A stretch of DNA of 64,000 nucleotides from an uncultured Eubacterium sp. (GTDB lineage Bacteria > Bacillota > Clostridia > Lachnospirales > Lachnospiraceae), in assembly GCA_910584245.1 (NCBI GenBank), contig CAJTZF010000006.1, positions 95,707 through 159,706 on the forward strand, written 5' to 3'. Positions 44,145 through 53,567 of the stretch are shown piece by piece; position 1 is the first letter of the stretch; each line of letters starts with the position of its first letter. The notes below the pieces were generated by a model. It was not told the DNA's origin. It made no database searches and saw nothing but the letters and a program-made list of their open reading frames with translations. Both the position numbers and the translations under genes were made by a program.

Positions 44145-44948
44145 ATGCAATTACCCATCACAATTTTGCCCGGCGATAAACGAATGGAATATACGGCCGA
44201 GAGCCTGGAAAAAAGGGGCGGGAAGATGTGCTCCTCCCTCGCTGTCATTCCGGATTCGGGCTACGTCGTCTGCGGCATCCCGTTTACAAAGGACGGGATA
44301 ATGGTAAATATTACCACATCTGACCCACCATCCATCCGATGCTTTTTAGGAATGCTTACCAGCCGCCACATACTGATTGGAGGAAACCTTCCAAAAGCCG
44401 TCGTCACCTACTGCACAAATCACGGCATTAAATATTACGATGTGACGGCGTCCCCGAGTTTTGTCTCGAAAAATGCACGCTTAACGGCCGAGGGACTTTT
44501 GATCCCGCTGCTATCCCACACCTCATTTTCCATCTGCGACTGCAAAACGCTCCTCATCGGATACGGAAATTGCGGGAGGGAAATCGCAGACATTCTTCAA
44601 CTATTTACAGAAGAACTCTACATTTACGATATTAATTCTTATACTATGAAGGCTGCAAAATCCAAACACTTAAAGACCATCTCCGAACAGGAAATACAAA
44701 ACCTATCTCCCAAATTACGCCATATAAATACAATTATAAATACTTCGCCTGTAAATCCTTTTCATACCCGGATATGGGGAAGCTTCCCGGAGGACTGTAC
44801 GGTTTTCAATATCGCCTCTTTCTCCCTGAACGTTCCTCTGCCGATTTCGGAACAGATTATCAACTGTCCAGGAATCCCCGGAAAATATGCACCTAAGACA
44901 GCTGGCAACATTATTGCGAAAGAAATCTGCGAGCATTTTAAATTATAA
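44145..44948 (+). CDS. dpaA: Dipicolinate synthase subunit A
   Basis: This 267-residue NAD(P)H-binding protein has the nucleotide loop LLIGYGNCGREIADIL (about 139-154) and the family ends FNIASFSLNVP and GIPGKYAPKTAGNII. With DpaB it makes dipicolinic acid from a lysine-pathway intermediate in the mother cell; the product fills the spore core with Ca2+. The start at 44145 is preferred because GGAGG lies 9 nt upstream, although the frame opens 14 codons earlier. dpaB follows after 24 bp. It is divergent from the SRP RNA. Confidence 0.93.
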   Translation: MQLPITILPGDKRMEYTAESLEKRGGKMCSSLAVIPDSGYVVCGIPFTKDGIMVNITTSDPPSIRCFLGMLTSRHILIGGNLPKAVVTYCTNHGIKYYDVTASPSFVSKNARLTAEGLLIPLLSHTSFSICDCKTLLIGYGNCGREIADILQLFTEELYIYDINSYTMKAAKSKHLKTISEQEIQNLSPKLRHINTIINTSPVNPFHTRIWGSFPEDCTVFNIASFSLNVPLPISEQIINCPGIPGKYAPKTAGNIIAKEICEHFKL

Positions 44949-44972
44949 AATATTTTAGAAAGGATTATTATT

Positions 44973-45572
44973 ATGTCAATGGATTTTACAAATAAAAATA
45001 TCGGCATCGCGATTACCGGATCCTACTGCACATACAAAAAAGTGTTTGATGAGCTAAAAAACCTGGCGGCGACCGATGCCAACCTGTACCCTATTTTTTC
45101 CGATCACGCTTCCACCACAGACAGCCGGTTTGGAAATTGTGAGGACTTCTTAAAAAAAGCGGAGGAAATCACCGGAAGAAAGCCTATTACAACGATCCCG
45201 GATGCGGAACCCATCGGCCCGAACGCCTTATTTGACATACTTGTTATCGCCCCGTGTACCGGAAATACCTTGTCCAAATTGGCAAACGGCATCTCCGACA
45301 CGCCGGTTCTCATGGCGGCCAAGGCACATTTGAGAAACAACCGCCCCCTGGTAGTCGCCCTCTCGACAAATGACGCCCTTGGAATGAATTTAAAAAATAT
45401 CGGTATCCTATTAAATACAAAAAATATTTATTTCATACCTTTTGGGCAGGATAACTATAAGACGAAGCCAAATTCCATGATCGCACATATCGAGCTATTG
45501 TGTGATACAATCGAGCAGGCGCTGCAGGGAAAACAGCTTCAGCCCGTCATTCAGGGGCCTTGCCCCAGTTAA
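44973..45572 (+). CDS. dpaB: Dipicolinate synthase subunit B
   Basis: This 199-residue flavoprotein-like subunit (SpoVFB) starts with GIAITGSYCTYKKVFDELKNL and has LVIAPCTGNTLSKLANGI (about 90-107) and STNDALGMNLKNI, as in the phosphopantothenoylcysteine decarboxylase-like fold used by DpaB. It forms dipicolinate synthase with DpaA, encoded just upstream. Most clostridia that have DpaAB use it in place of an EtfA-dependent route. The length is normal. Confidence 0.94.
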   Translation: MSMDFTNKNIGIAITGSYCTYKKVFDELKNLAATDANLYPIFSDHASTTDSRFGNCEDFLKKAEEITGRKPITTIPDAEPIGPNALFDILVIAPCTGNTLSKLANGISDTPVLMAAKAHLRNNRPLVVALSTNDALGMNLKNIGILLNTKNIYFIPFGQDNYKTKPNSMIAHIELLCDTIEQALQGKQLQPVIQGPCPS

Positions 45573-45664
45573 AAAAGGTGCGGCGGATAACCGCATCGTC
45601 TCCTATATCTGTGCCCTGGGGGCGCAGAACTTATTAATAAAATTAAGTGAAAAGAGGAAAAAAT

Positions 45665-47548
45665 ATGTGTGGCATTGCCGGTTTTTATCAGAATAAATAC
45701 GATTTTTTGTCTTCCAATTATGGTGGCCGAACCCACAAAAATAAGTGGTACAGCCGGCTGGTACAAATGAAACAAAGTCTGGCACACAGGGGCCCCGATG
45801 ATGAGCACGTCGTTTTATTTCACCATGCCGGGTTTGCCCATACCCGGTTGTCCATCCGGGACATTCAGGGCGGTGTGCAGCCTATGACCTGTTCTTACCA
45901 GGGCACGACAGCAACGATTGTTTATAATGGAGAAATCTACAACACCGCCGAGCTCAGGCAAAAGCTTTCTGCTTATCCGCTCCAGTGGAACACGACTGGT
46001 GACACTGAAGTCATTTTGAATGGCTTTCTCGCTATGGGAACATCATTTTTTGAAGAGTTAAACGGTATTTTTGCATTTGCAATTTACGTTGAAAAAACGG
46101 GAACGCTCATCTTAGTGAGAGACCCTCTCGGGGTAAAACCACTTTTTTATCAAATACAAAACGACACATTGGTGTTTGCTTCCGAACCGAAGGCTATTTT
46201 CGCTTATGGCATTGATCCCAGCGCCGACCACAGCTGCTGGAATGAAATTTTCAGTCTGGGGCCGGCCAGAACTCCTGGAAACGGGGGCTTTGCCCAAATG
46301 AAGGAAGTTTTACCGGGCAAATATGTAACGCTCACTCCCCGCCCCTCGTCTCCTTTTTTCCACTTCAAAGAAGAAAGTTTTTGGTCGCTAAAGGCACGTC
46401 CCCATACCGATTCCTATTTAGAAACGGTAGAAAAGGTGAGCTGGCTCATCGAAGACAGCATTGAACGCCAGATGGTTTCCGACATTCCGATCTGTTGCTT
46501 TCTCTCTGGCGGCCTTGACAGCTCCCTGGTATCCGCCGTATGCCAAAGTAAGCTAAAACAACGGGACCGTGTTTTGAACACCTTTTCCTTTGATTTCAAG
46601 GATAATACGAAAAACTTCCGGGCCAATTCCTTTCAATCCTCACTAGACCGCCCTTATGCCGAGCAAATGGCAAAATACATCGGCAGCAACCACACATTCC
46701 TGGAATGCAACAATCAAATACAGGCTGATTACCTGTATAAAGCTGTGGATGCGAGAGATTTTCCCTGTATGGCAGACGTGGAATCCTCCATGCTGTATTT
46801 CTGCGAACAGGTGTCAAAGACAAACCAGGTGGCACTGACGGGAGAATGCGCGGACGAAATATTCGGAGGATACCCGTGGTTCCACGACGAAAATCTTTGG
46901 AGCAAGCATACATTCCCGTGGTCCTGGGATATGGATGCCCGGAAAGCTCTCCTTGATGACGATTTTGCGTCGTCTCTGCATATGGAAGACTATTCACAGC
47001 GCGCCTATATGGATACCATTGAGAGCACGCCTCATTTAAGCGACGACACCCCGCAGGAAGCCAGACGCAGGGAAATTGCCTGGCTGAATATCCGCTGGTT
47101 TATGATGACATTGTTAAACCGCATGGACCGAGCAAGTATGTATTCCGGACTGGAAGCGCGGGTTCCTTTCGCCGATCACCGGATACTGGATTATGTGTAC
47201 AGTATTCCCTGGCACATGAAATGTTACAACGGACAGACAAAAAGCCTCCTTGTGGAGGCAGGAAAACCATTTTTGCCGGACTCCGTATTATACCGGAAAA
47301 AGAGTCCATATCCGAAAACATACGATCCGGCCTATGAGCAACTACTGGCTGACCGGCTTCTGGAGATGGTAAATGAAACCAATTCCCCTCTGACCGGCAT
47401 TATTGATAAAAAGAAACTTTCACATTTCCTTCACACGCCGAGCGACTATGGAAAGCCGTGGTACGGCCAACTCATGGCAGGGCCGCAGATGCTTGCCTAC
47501 TTTTTGCAGGTCGGCTACTGGATTCGGAACTACTCCATTTCTTTGTGA
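45665..47548 (+). CDS. asnB: Glutamine-hydrolysing asparagine synthetase
   Basis: The enzyme of 627 residues makes asparagine from aspartate, ATP and glutamine. The start must be ATG 45665, because Cys2 of MCGIAGFYQ is the N-terminal glutaminase nucleophile; the frame opens six codons earlier at GTG. Glutaminase motifs HRGPDDE and VYNGEIYN precede the synthetase domain with the pyrophosphate loop FLSGGLDSSLV (about 283-293) and GECADEIFGGY. It follows dpaB by about 90 bp on the same strand. Its stop overlaps the convergent DUF6128-like gene by 19 bp. Confidence 0.93.
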   Translation: MCGIAGFYQNKYDFLSSNYGGRTHKNKWYSRLVQMKQSLAHRGPDDEHVVLFHHAGFAHTRLSIRDIQGGVQPMTCSYQGTTATIVYNGEIYNTAELRQKLSAYPLQWNTTGDTEVILNGFLAMGTSFFEELNGIFAFAIYVEKTGTLILVRDPLGVKPLFYQIQNDTLVFASEPKAIFAYGIDPSADHSCWNEIFSLGPARTPGNGGFAQMKEVLPGKYVTLTPRPSSPFFHFKEESFWSLKARPHTDSYLETVEKVSWLIEDSIERQMVSDIPICCFLSGGLDSSLVSAVCQSKLKQRDRVLNTFSFDFKDNTKNFRANSFQSSLDRPYAEQMAKYIGSNHTFLECNNQIQADYLYKAVDARDFPCMADVESSMLYFCEQVSKTNQVALTGECADEIFGGYPWFHDENLWSKHTFPWSWDMDARKALLDDDFASSLHMEDYSQRAYMDTIESTPHLSDDTPQEARRREIAWLNIRWFMMTLLNRMDRASMYSGLEARVPFADHRILDYVYSIPWHMKCYNGQTKSLLVEAGKPFLPDSVLYRKKSPYPKTYDPAYEQLLADRLLEMVNETNSPLTGIIDKKKLSHFLHTPSDYGKPWYGQLMAGPQMLAYFLQVGYWIRNYSISL

Positions 47549-48585
47549 ACACAGACCATACCGTCCGAAAATGAAGATGGCGGAAGCTCAATTTCATTTA
47601 GCCAGTACCCAAAATCCCCGAGCCTTTCCGCCTTCTTCTGAATGCCCTTGAAACGCCCGAATCCAAACATGTCTGCCAAATACTTATCCCTTCTGTGAAA
47701 TTGTCCCGGAATACCGACATAAATGCGGTTGCCAATCCGTGCCAGAATAAGATGGCGGTAATTGTAATAGCCCTGCAAAAGAAATGTATTGCTTCCCATG
47801 TGCCAGTACGCTTTCGGAAAATCTGAAAAATCCCTTGGTGAAATCTGCACACACATTTCCATCTCGTCATCCTCGAAGGGATACATATTCGGATGATTGG
47901 CAAACAGTTTCCGAAACATAAACGCCACATCATGCTCCTCCTCGAGTTCAACCTCGACCATTTCTTCCTCTTCTGGCTGCTCCTCTTCTTGTTTTTTCTC
48001 CGCCGGCGTTTCCACAATCGGCTCCTTATCCGCCGGCCGCTCCTCTTCTGGTTTTTCTTCTGGTTTTTCTTCCGCTATTTTTCTCTCCGCTGGACGCTCT
48101 TCCACTAGTTCTATGTCCTGCGCTTTCTGTTGGGGCATTTCCTGCCCTGCACGTTCTATTTCTTCTGTCTCCGCCGCCGTCAGGTTCTCCCAAACCCGCT
48201 CTGTTTTCTTTTCTCTCTCGGACTTGACATAATCCATCACACGAATGGACTCATCCTCTGTGCCGGCACAAATGACGTAGCTCTCCCCGCCTATGATCAC
48301 ACCCGCGAGCTCTCCCTTGAGCATTCCCGCCCCGCTCATCACTTTTGACATCGTGATATCGGTTTTGTCCTCGGTTATTGTGCCAAAAAACACCTTATTT
48401 ACCGCACTCTTATCCTTGTCCAGCAAATAAATTTTCTCACTGCTTAACATCCGTTTTTCAGATAAGCTAATGTCTACTTTCAGCTTCTCTTTCCGCTTCG
48501 ACAGCTTGGCGAAACCGACATTTCTGCCACGCGAGCCAACATCGGTATATTCATATAAATATATTATTTTACGAAAATAGCTCAA
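47530..48585 (-). CDS. DUF6128-like protein with acidic repeat linker
   Basis: The N-terminal ~110 residues of this 351-residue protein form a compact domain (YFRKIIYLYEYTDVGSRG, GMLKGELAGVIIGG). A long Glu/Lys/Pro-rich linker of imperfect EEKPEE-type repeats follows (about 155-240). The C-terminal domain has NHPNMYPFEDDEMEMCVQI, RIYVGIPGQFHRRDKYL, FGFGRFKGI and GDFGYW, which I recall from Lachnospiraceae DUF6128 proteins. No signal peptide or TM is visible. The start is probably TTG 48585, with GGAGGAGGG about 9 nt upstream; no ATG fits the domain start. The function is unknown. Confidence 0.75.
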   Translation of the reverse strand: MSYFRKIIYLYEYTDVGSRGRNVGFAKLSKRKEKLKVDISLSEKRMLSSEKIYLLDKDKSAVNKVFFGTITEDKTDITMSKVMSGAGMLKGELAGVIIGGESYVICAGTEDESIRVMDYVKSEREKKTERVWENLTAAETEEIERAGQEMPQQKAQDIELVEERPAERKIAEEKPEEKPEEERPADKEPIVETPAEKKQEEEQPEEEEMVEVELEEEHDVAFMFRKLFANHPNMYPFEDDEMEMCVQISPRDFSDFPKAYWHMGSNTFLLQGYYNYRHLILARIGNRIYVGIPGQFHRRDKYLADMFGFGRFKGIQKKAERLGDFGYWLNEIELPPSSFSDGMVCVHKEME

Positions 48586-48673
48586 AACAAATGACCCTCC
48601 TCCATAAACTTGTCTTTCTAAAACAAGTATATGAAAGAAGGCCAGAAAAAGAACTGATTCAAATTTGTAATTT

Positions 48674-49651
48674 TTATGCAAGAGCCGCTGTCACAATTGC
48701 CATCGAATATACTTCACTTGCATTGCATCCCCTGGATAAATCATTAATCGGCGCGTTTAATCCAAGCAAAATCGGGCCATATGCCTCAAATCCTCCCAGA
48801 CGCTGCGCAATTTTATAACCAATATTGCCTGCATTGATATCAGGGAAAATAAACGTATTGGCATATCCGGCCACTTGTGAATCCGGACACTTTGTCCTAG
48901 CCACGCGGGGAGATACCGCGGCGTCAAACTGAATCTCTCCTTCAATCGGAAGATTAGGAGCAGCCTTCTTCGTCTTCTCCGCTGCATTTCTCATTTTATC
49001 TACTTCTTCACCCGCGCCGGATCCGTGTGTGGAATAACTCAAAAACGCAAGCTGCGGATCTACACCAAAGATCTTAGCACATTCAGCCAGCTCAAGGGCA
49101 ATCTCCACCAGCTCATCCTCATTTGGCTTAATATTAATCGCACAGTCTCCCATCGCGAGCACAGCATTTTCTCCTGTGGCCGATGGACGGACTAAAATAA
49201 AGCAAGAAGAAACAATCGAGTTTTGCGGTTTTGTCTTAATAATTTGCAGTGCGGGACGTACCGTATCCGCCGTGGAATAAGTAGCGCCTCCGAGCAGCGC
49301 ATCCGCCTTTCCCATTTTTACAAGCATCGTACCAAAATAATTCGCCTGGGACAAAAGCCCTTTCGCCTTCTCCGGCGTCATTCCCTTATTTTTTCGAATC
49401 TCACAGAAAAGATCTACCATCTCATCAAAGTCTTCAAAATGAAGGGGATCTATAATCTCTGCCCCCCGGATATTAAAACCGCTTTCCTCTGCCGACGCCG
49501 CTATCTCCGCCGGATCACCAACTAAGATCGGAGAGAGGAACGTACTGGCAAGAAGACGCGAGGAAGCCTCGAGAATACGCGGATCACTGCCCTCTGTAAA
49601 TACGATTTTTTTCGGATTCTTTTTTAAAATATTAATCAGCTGACCAAACAT
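48674..49651 (-). CDS. pta: Phosphate acetyltransferase
   Basis: This 325-residue enzyme interconverts acetyl-CoA and acetyl phosphate. The Pta/Ptb family strings VFTEGSDPRILEASSRLL, LVKMGKADALLGGATYSTADTVRPALQII and GYANTFIFPDINAGNIGYKI are all present, and the length is that of the short monodomain type. It usually pairs with acetate kinase for ATP from acetate formation, but ackA is not adjacent here. It lies 12 bp after the ABC permease gene, so co-transcription is possible. Confidence 0.95.
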   Translation of the reverse strand: MFGQLINILKKNPKKIVFTEGSDPRILEASSRLLASTFLSPILVGDPAEIAASAEESGFNIRGAEIIDPLHFEDFDEMVDLFCEIRKNKGMTPEKAKGLLSQANYFGTMLVKMGKADALLGGATYSTADTVRPALQIIKTKPQNSIVSSCFILVRPSATGENAVLAMGDCAINIKPNEDELVEIALELAECAKIFGVDPQLAFLSYSTHGSGAGEEVDKMRNAAEKTKKAAPNLPIEGEIQFDAAVSPRVARTKCPDSQVAGYANTFIFPDINAGNIGYKIAQRLGGFEAYGPILLGLNAPINDLSRGCNASEVYSMAIVTAALA

Positions 49652-49663
49652 GTTTTTCCTCCA

Positions 49664-50896
49664 TTAAAAATTATTTTCTGTACTCCTAAGTCCCTTGATG
49701 GCATGCAGAAGTGAAATCGGGTTTCCATAACGGAGTGTGGAGTTACGAAATATCTTTGCCGCCACAAATCCCATTCCGACAACTGAACCATACAAAATTA
49801 CCGCAGATATAACGGTTTCCCACATAGAAACCTTCCCCATAGCGATGCGGATAAACATCGCGCTATAGGAACTAATCGGCAGATAAGATAAAATTTTTAT
49901 CACTATGCCATCTGGCTCCTGCATCTGAAAAAGTACAAGAAAATATACAATCATCACGACCATCTGCGCCGTTCCCGCACTCTTATTCAGATCCTCAATC
50001 TTGGAAACCATAGCCCCCAGAGCTCCATACAAAAAGGCATAGAATAAAAATCCACCAAATCCAAACACAATAAAAGTAACAAGGACTTCCACTGGTATAT
50101 CCAGCAGCATGTCTAGAACCCCTCCCATGCTGTCCTTATTGAACTGGTATGCGCCCAGTATACTTGAAAAAATAAGTCCAATCTGAAATATAATGGCTGT
50201 CGCCCCTGCAAATACTTTTCCAAACAAAAGACTTGAAGAAGTCGTACTCGTCACAAGAATTTCCACTGTGCGGTTACTTTTCTCATTTGCAACACTCGTG
50301 GCAATCATCATTCCATACATGACAATAATCATAAATACAAGAATTACCAAAACATAACTGTACCAATAATTGCTCTCAGAATCTTTTCCGAGAATCTGCT
50401 CATGGCAAACGATGCTCTCCTGGTCCATTTTCGCCATATCTTCGTAATTCAAATCGTTATCCTCGCAGTATTTCATCTTTGCCGCCGTGCTCATCAGATT
50501 GCGGAAGCTCTCTGCCGTGTCGGAAAACGCGGACTGGTTAAAGACAAAATAATCAAACTCTGTCGTAGAGCGGATGACAAATCCCGCCTCCACCTCTTCC
50601 GATACTACGGCGTCCCGGATCTGCTGTTCACTATCCATTCTCTGGATATCCGCTTTTCCGAAAGAAAGAATGAGATCATCACTGACAATGCCTTCCGGGT
50701 CACAAATGGCGATCGTCTCCGCAATGACGCTGTCCTTCTCATCGGAACTATCCCCACCGGATACCGCCGATAAAATGCTTGGTATACTAATACCTACAAT
50801 TGCCAGAACACAAATCAGTAACGTGGACAGCACATAAGTTTTACTCTTAAAATAATTGCCCAGCTCAAAATAATATACCGTCAATAGCTTTTTCAT
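49664..50896 (-). CDS. ABC-2 type transporter permease (NatB-like)
   Basis: This 410-residue membrane protein has one N-terminal helix (about 18-40), a ~130-residue extracytoplasmic domain, and five or six C-terminal helices (from about 180). The sequence VANEKSNRTVEILVTSTTSSSLLFGKVFAG (split over two helices) is typical of the ABC-2 permeases related to NatB and YhaP. It forms an exporter with the ATPase encoded 4 bp upstream. The substrate (Na+, drug or peptide) is unknown. Confidence 0.9.
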   Translation of the reverse strand: MKKLLTVYYFELGNYFKSKTYVLSTLLICVLAIVGISIPSILSAVSGGDSSDEKDSVIAETIAICDPEGIVSDDLILSFGKADIQRMDSEQQIRDAVVSEEVEAGFVIRSTTEFDYFVFNQSAFSDTAESFRNLMSTAAKMKYCEDNDLNYEDMAKMDQESIVCHEQILGKDSESNYWYSYVLVILVFMIIVMYGMMIATSVANEKSNRTVEILVTSTTSSSLLFGKVFAGATAIIFQIGLIFSSILGAYQFNKDSMGGVLDMLLDIPVEVLVTFIVFGFGGFLFYAFLYGALGAMVSKIEDLNKSAGTAQMVVMIVYFLVLFQMQEPDGIVIKILSYLPISSYSAMFIRIAMGKVSMWETVISAVILYGSVVGMGFVAAKIFRNSTLRYGNPISLLHAIKGLRSTENNF

Positions 50897-50900
50897 CCCG

Positions 50901-51815
50901 TCACGCCTCCTTTCCTACACAGGACACAAATATGTCGTTCAACGACGGCTCATACGATCCGTACGTGTCAATCTCAATGCCCTCTGCTTTAAGGCGTTCC
51001 AGTACCTTCCACTGGTCAACCCCATCCTTCAGGCGAAAGATGACGTTGTATTTATTCCTGCCCTCGATCTGAACCAGATCCGTCAATTTTCCAAGGTGCT
51101 GCTCTAACTCATCCAGCGTCAGGTTAAGCGCAGATAAAATCTTTTTCCCCTGGCCATATTCATGCTTGATCACATCCAAGCTACCTTGCAGAACTACCTC
51201 GCCCTGGTTAATAATAACGACATCCTCGCAGAATTCCTCGACATAACTCATCTGGTGGCTTGAAAAAATAACGATTTTTCCTGAGGCGATCCGTTCCCGG
51301 ATCACATCTTTCAAAATCTGGGAATTGACGGGATCCAAACCGGAAAAAGGTTCGTCAAGCACAACGATATCCGGATCGCACACAAGCGTAGTTGCCAATT
51401 GTACTTTTTGCTGGTTCCCTTTCGAAAGCGTATCCATCTTGCGCTTCTCATGCTCCGCAATCTGAAGCCGGCCCAGCCACTTTTTCGCACTTTCCACAGC
51501 TGTCTTTTTATCAAGTCCCCGGAGCCTTGCAAAATAAACCATCTGCTCAAGAACGGTTTTTTTCGGATACATTCCTCTCTCTTCCGGCAAATACCCCACC
51601 TGCTTTTTCGACGGTTCAAACGGCTTTCCATCAAGCAATACCTCTCCGGCATTAGCGCGGAAAATATCCATGATAATCCTTATAGAAGTCGTCTTCCCGG
51701 CGCCATTTCTGCCCAGAAGTCCTAGCGCCCTTCCGCTTTCCACAGAAAAATTAATCCCCTTTAGTACTTCTTTTCCGTCGAAGCTTTTATGTATATCTTT
51801 AAGTTCCAGCTTCAC
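50901..51815 (-). CDS. ABC transporter ATP-binding protein (NatA-like)
   Basis: This 304-residue ATPase has Walker A LGRNGAGKTTSI (about 34-45), signature LSKGNQQKVQL and Walker B IVVLDEPFSGLDP. A C-terminal accessory domain of about 80 residues follows, as in NatA/YhaQ. It begins with GTG at 51815, behind GGAAGGAG, and overlaps the end of the AlkD-like gene by 17 bp. With the following permease it forms a complete exporter. Confidence 0.93.
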   Translation of the reverse strand: MKLELKDIHKSFDGKEVLKGINFSVESGRALGLLGRNGAGKTTSIRIIMDIFRANAGEVLLDGKPFEPSKKQVGYLPEERGMYPKKTVLEQMVYFARLRGLDKKTAVESAKKWLGRLQIAEHEKRKMDTLSKGNQQKVQLATTLVCDPDIVVLDEPFSGLDPVNSQILKDVIRERIASGKIVIFSSHQMSYVEEFCEDVVIINQGEVVLQGSLDVIKHEYGQGKKILSALNLTLDELEQHLGKLTDLVQIEGRNKYNVIFRLKDGVDQWKVLERLKAEGIEIDTYGSYEPSLNDIFVSCVGKEA

Positions 51816-52533
51816 TTTTTACTCCTTCCCGACGTCTCATACTGCGAAGCAGCTTCTTGTCCTCCCCGCTCACGCGAAACGACTCGACTATTTTTTGTAT
51901 ACTCTTATTATACACGAAAGTATCCAGATTGCAAGACAAAAGATAGGCAAGTGTAATCTGCCTCTGCTTGATAAAGCAGACAGAAATCCCCCATGCCACC
52001 GCCATTTTCACATAATATCCATCGTGCCGGATCCCGTCGTAAATCCGCAGCACGTCATTAATATACTCCTCTGTCACAAAGTACTGCAAAAGAATGACAA
52101 CGGCAAACCGGACCTCATATTCCTTTTCAGACAAAAGATACGGCTGTATAAATTCATACATTTCCCCCGGATGCTTTTTTACATCCTTCAAATCCCCGCA
52201 CACGATGTCGCATACCGCCCAATTATTAATACTCAGAATGAATTTCTCCAAATATAAAAGCTTTTCCTGAAAACCGCATTTCGCCAGGGCAATAACCATG
52301 CCGCACAGCATATTCATCTCATAAACAGCGGACTGTTTCGTCATTTCTACAAATCCCCGCCAATCCCCTTTGATGATCTGCTTCGCCAGTTTCCTGAGCA
52401 CGGGAACACGCACACCATAAAAGACCGTATCGACATTGGGAATAAGCTTGCTGTGGAATGTCCGGTATTCCTCGTCCGCAAGCTCCTGTAAGGTTTTATT
52501 TAATTGCCCTAATTGTTCCGCTGTGTATTCCAT
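51799..52533 (-). CDS. DNA alkylation repair protein (AlkD-like HEAT repeats)
   Basis: This protein of about 244 residues is built from helical repeats (VPVLRKLAKQIIKGDWRGFVE, NNWAVCDIVCGDLK, VRFAVVILLQYFV) and matches the AlkD/YhaZ-type family of base-excision glycosylases that remove bulky alkylated purines. In AlkD the Trp and Asp of the NW..D segment are active-site residues, and both occur here. The start at 52533 has GGAG 5 nt upstream and lies within the 3' end of tsaD (25-bp overlap). Upstream codons in frame are only tsaD shadow. Confidence 0.85.
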   Translation of the reverse strand: MEYTAEQLGQLNKTLQELADEEYRTFHSKLIPNVDTVFYGVRVPVLRKLAKQIIKGDWRGFVEMTKQSAVYEMNMLCGMVIALAKCGFQEKLLYLEKFILSINNWAVCDIVCGDLKDVKKHPGEMYEFIQPYLLSEKEYEVRFAVVILLQYFVTEEYINDVLRIYDGIRHDGYYVKMAVAWGISVCFIKQRQITLAYLLSCNLDTFVYNKSIQKIVESFRVSGEDKKLLRSMRRREGVKSEAGT

Positions 52534-53546
52534 TGTATCTCCAGGCCCGGAACTGCGTTTAAGTCCCAGCCGTCCCGCCTCCCCTTTATAAACTCGTAAT
52601 ATCCGGCCGCCCCGATCATTGCGGCATTGTCCGTGCAAAAAACGGGCTCGGGATAGTACAGCGCATATCCCCTTTCCCCGCAAGCCGCCTTCATCCGGGA
52701 CCGAAGAGCGCGGTTACTCGCAACTCCCCCCGCCATCGCAACCTTATTCGTATTATAACGGTCTGCCGCCAGCATCGTACGGGAGACGAGTACGTCCGTC
52801 ACCGCTTCCTGGAAAGATGCCGCCAGATCCGCCTGGGAATACCGGATTCCTTTCATTTTACAGCCGTTTATATAATTCAATACGGCTGATTTCACTCCGC
52901 TAAAGCTGAAATCATAAGGCGCTCCGTCAATCGAAGCACGGGGAAATAAAATCGCATCCTTATCTCCTTTGGGCGCAAGAGCGTCAATCTTAGGCCCTCC
53001 CGGATACCCGAGGCCGATCGACCGCGCCACTTTGTCAAATGCCTCCCCAGCGGCATCGTCCCTTGTCCTTCCAATCATTTCATATTCGCCATAATCCTTC
53101 ACCATCACGAGATGGGTATGTCCGCCGGACACAACGAGGCACAGAAACGGGGGCTCAAGTTCTGCATGGCAAATGTAATTTGCTGAAATATGCCCCTCAA
53201 TATGATTTACACCTATGAGAGGTTTCCCCGCCGCATAGCTGATCGCCTTGGCCGTCCCTACACCTACGAGCAGCGCCCCGACCAGTCCCGGGCCATATGT
53301 GACACACACGCCGTCCACGTCTTGAATCGCCATTTCCGCCTCTTCCAACGCCTGTTCAATCACCGGATTTATGTTCTGTATGTGCTTGCGGGAAGCAATC
53401 TCCGGAACTACCCCGCCATAAAGTTTATGTAAATCTATTTGGGAAGCAATCACATTCGATAAAACTTCCCTGCCATTTTTTACAACAGAAGCGGCGGTTT
53501 CATCGCAAGAGCTTTCCACCGCCAGCAACTTTATATCTTTTTTCAC
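52509..53546 (-). CDS. tsaD: tRNA N6-adenosine threonylcarbamoyltransferase TsaD
   Basis: The enzyme (345 residues) transfers threonylcarbamoyl to A37 of ANN-reading tRNAs. The family strings AVESSCDETAASVV, the metal site HIEGHISANY (about 113-122), VVSGGHTHLV and DDAAGEAFDKVARSIGLGYPGG are intact, and the C-terminal metal Asp lies in FCTDNAAMIG. It starts with GTG 53546 with GGAG 8-9 nt upstream. TsaB and TsaE are encoded 2-3 kb upstream on the same strand. Confidence 0.97.
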   Translation of the reverse strand: MKKDIKLLAVESSCDETAASVVKNGREVLSNVIASQIDLHKLYGGVVPEIASRKHIQNINPVIEQALEEAEMAIQDVDGVCVTYGPGLVGALLVGVGTAKAISYAAGKPLIGVNHIEGHISANYICHAELEPPFLCLVVSGGHTHLVMVKDYGEYEMIGRTRDDAAGEAFDKVARSIGLGYPGGPKIDALAPKGDKDAILFPRASIDGAPYDFSFSGVKSAVLNYINGCKMKGIRYSQADLAASFQEAVTDVLVSRTMLAADRYNTNKVAMAGGVASNRALRSRMKAACGERGYALYYPEPVFCTDNAAMIGAAGYYEFIKGRRDGWDLNAVPGLEIQWNTQRNN

Positions 53547-53567
53547 AATCCTGTCTCCATTCTACTG

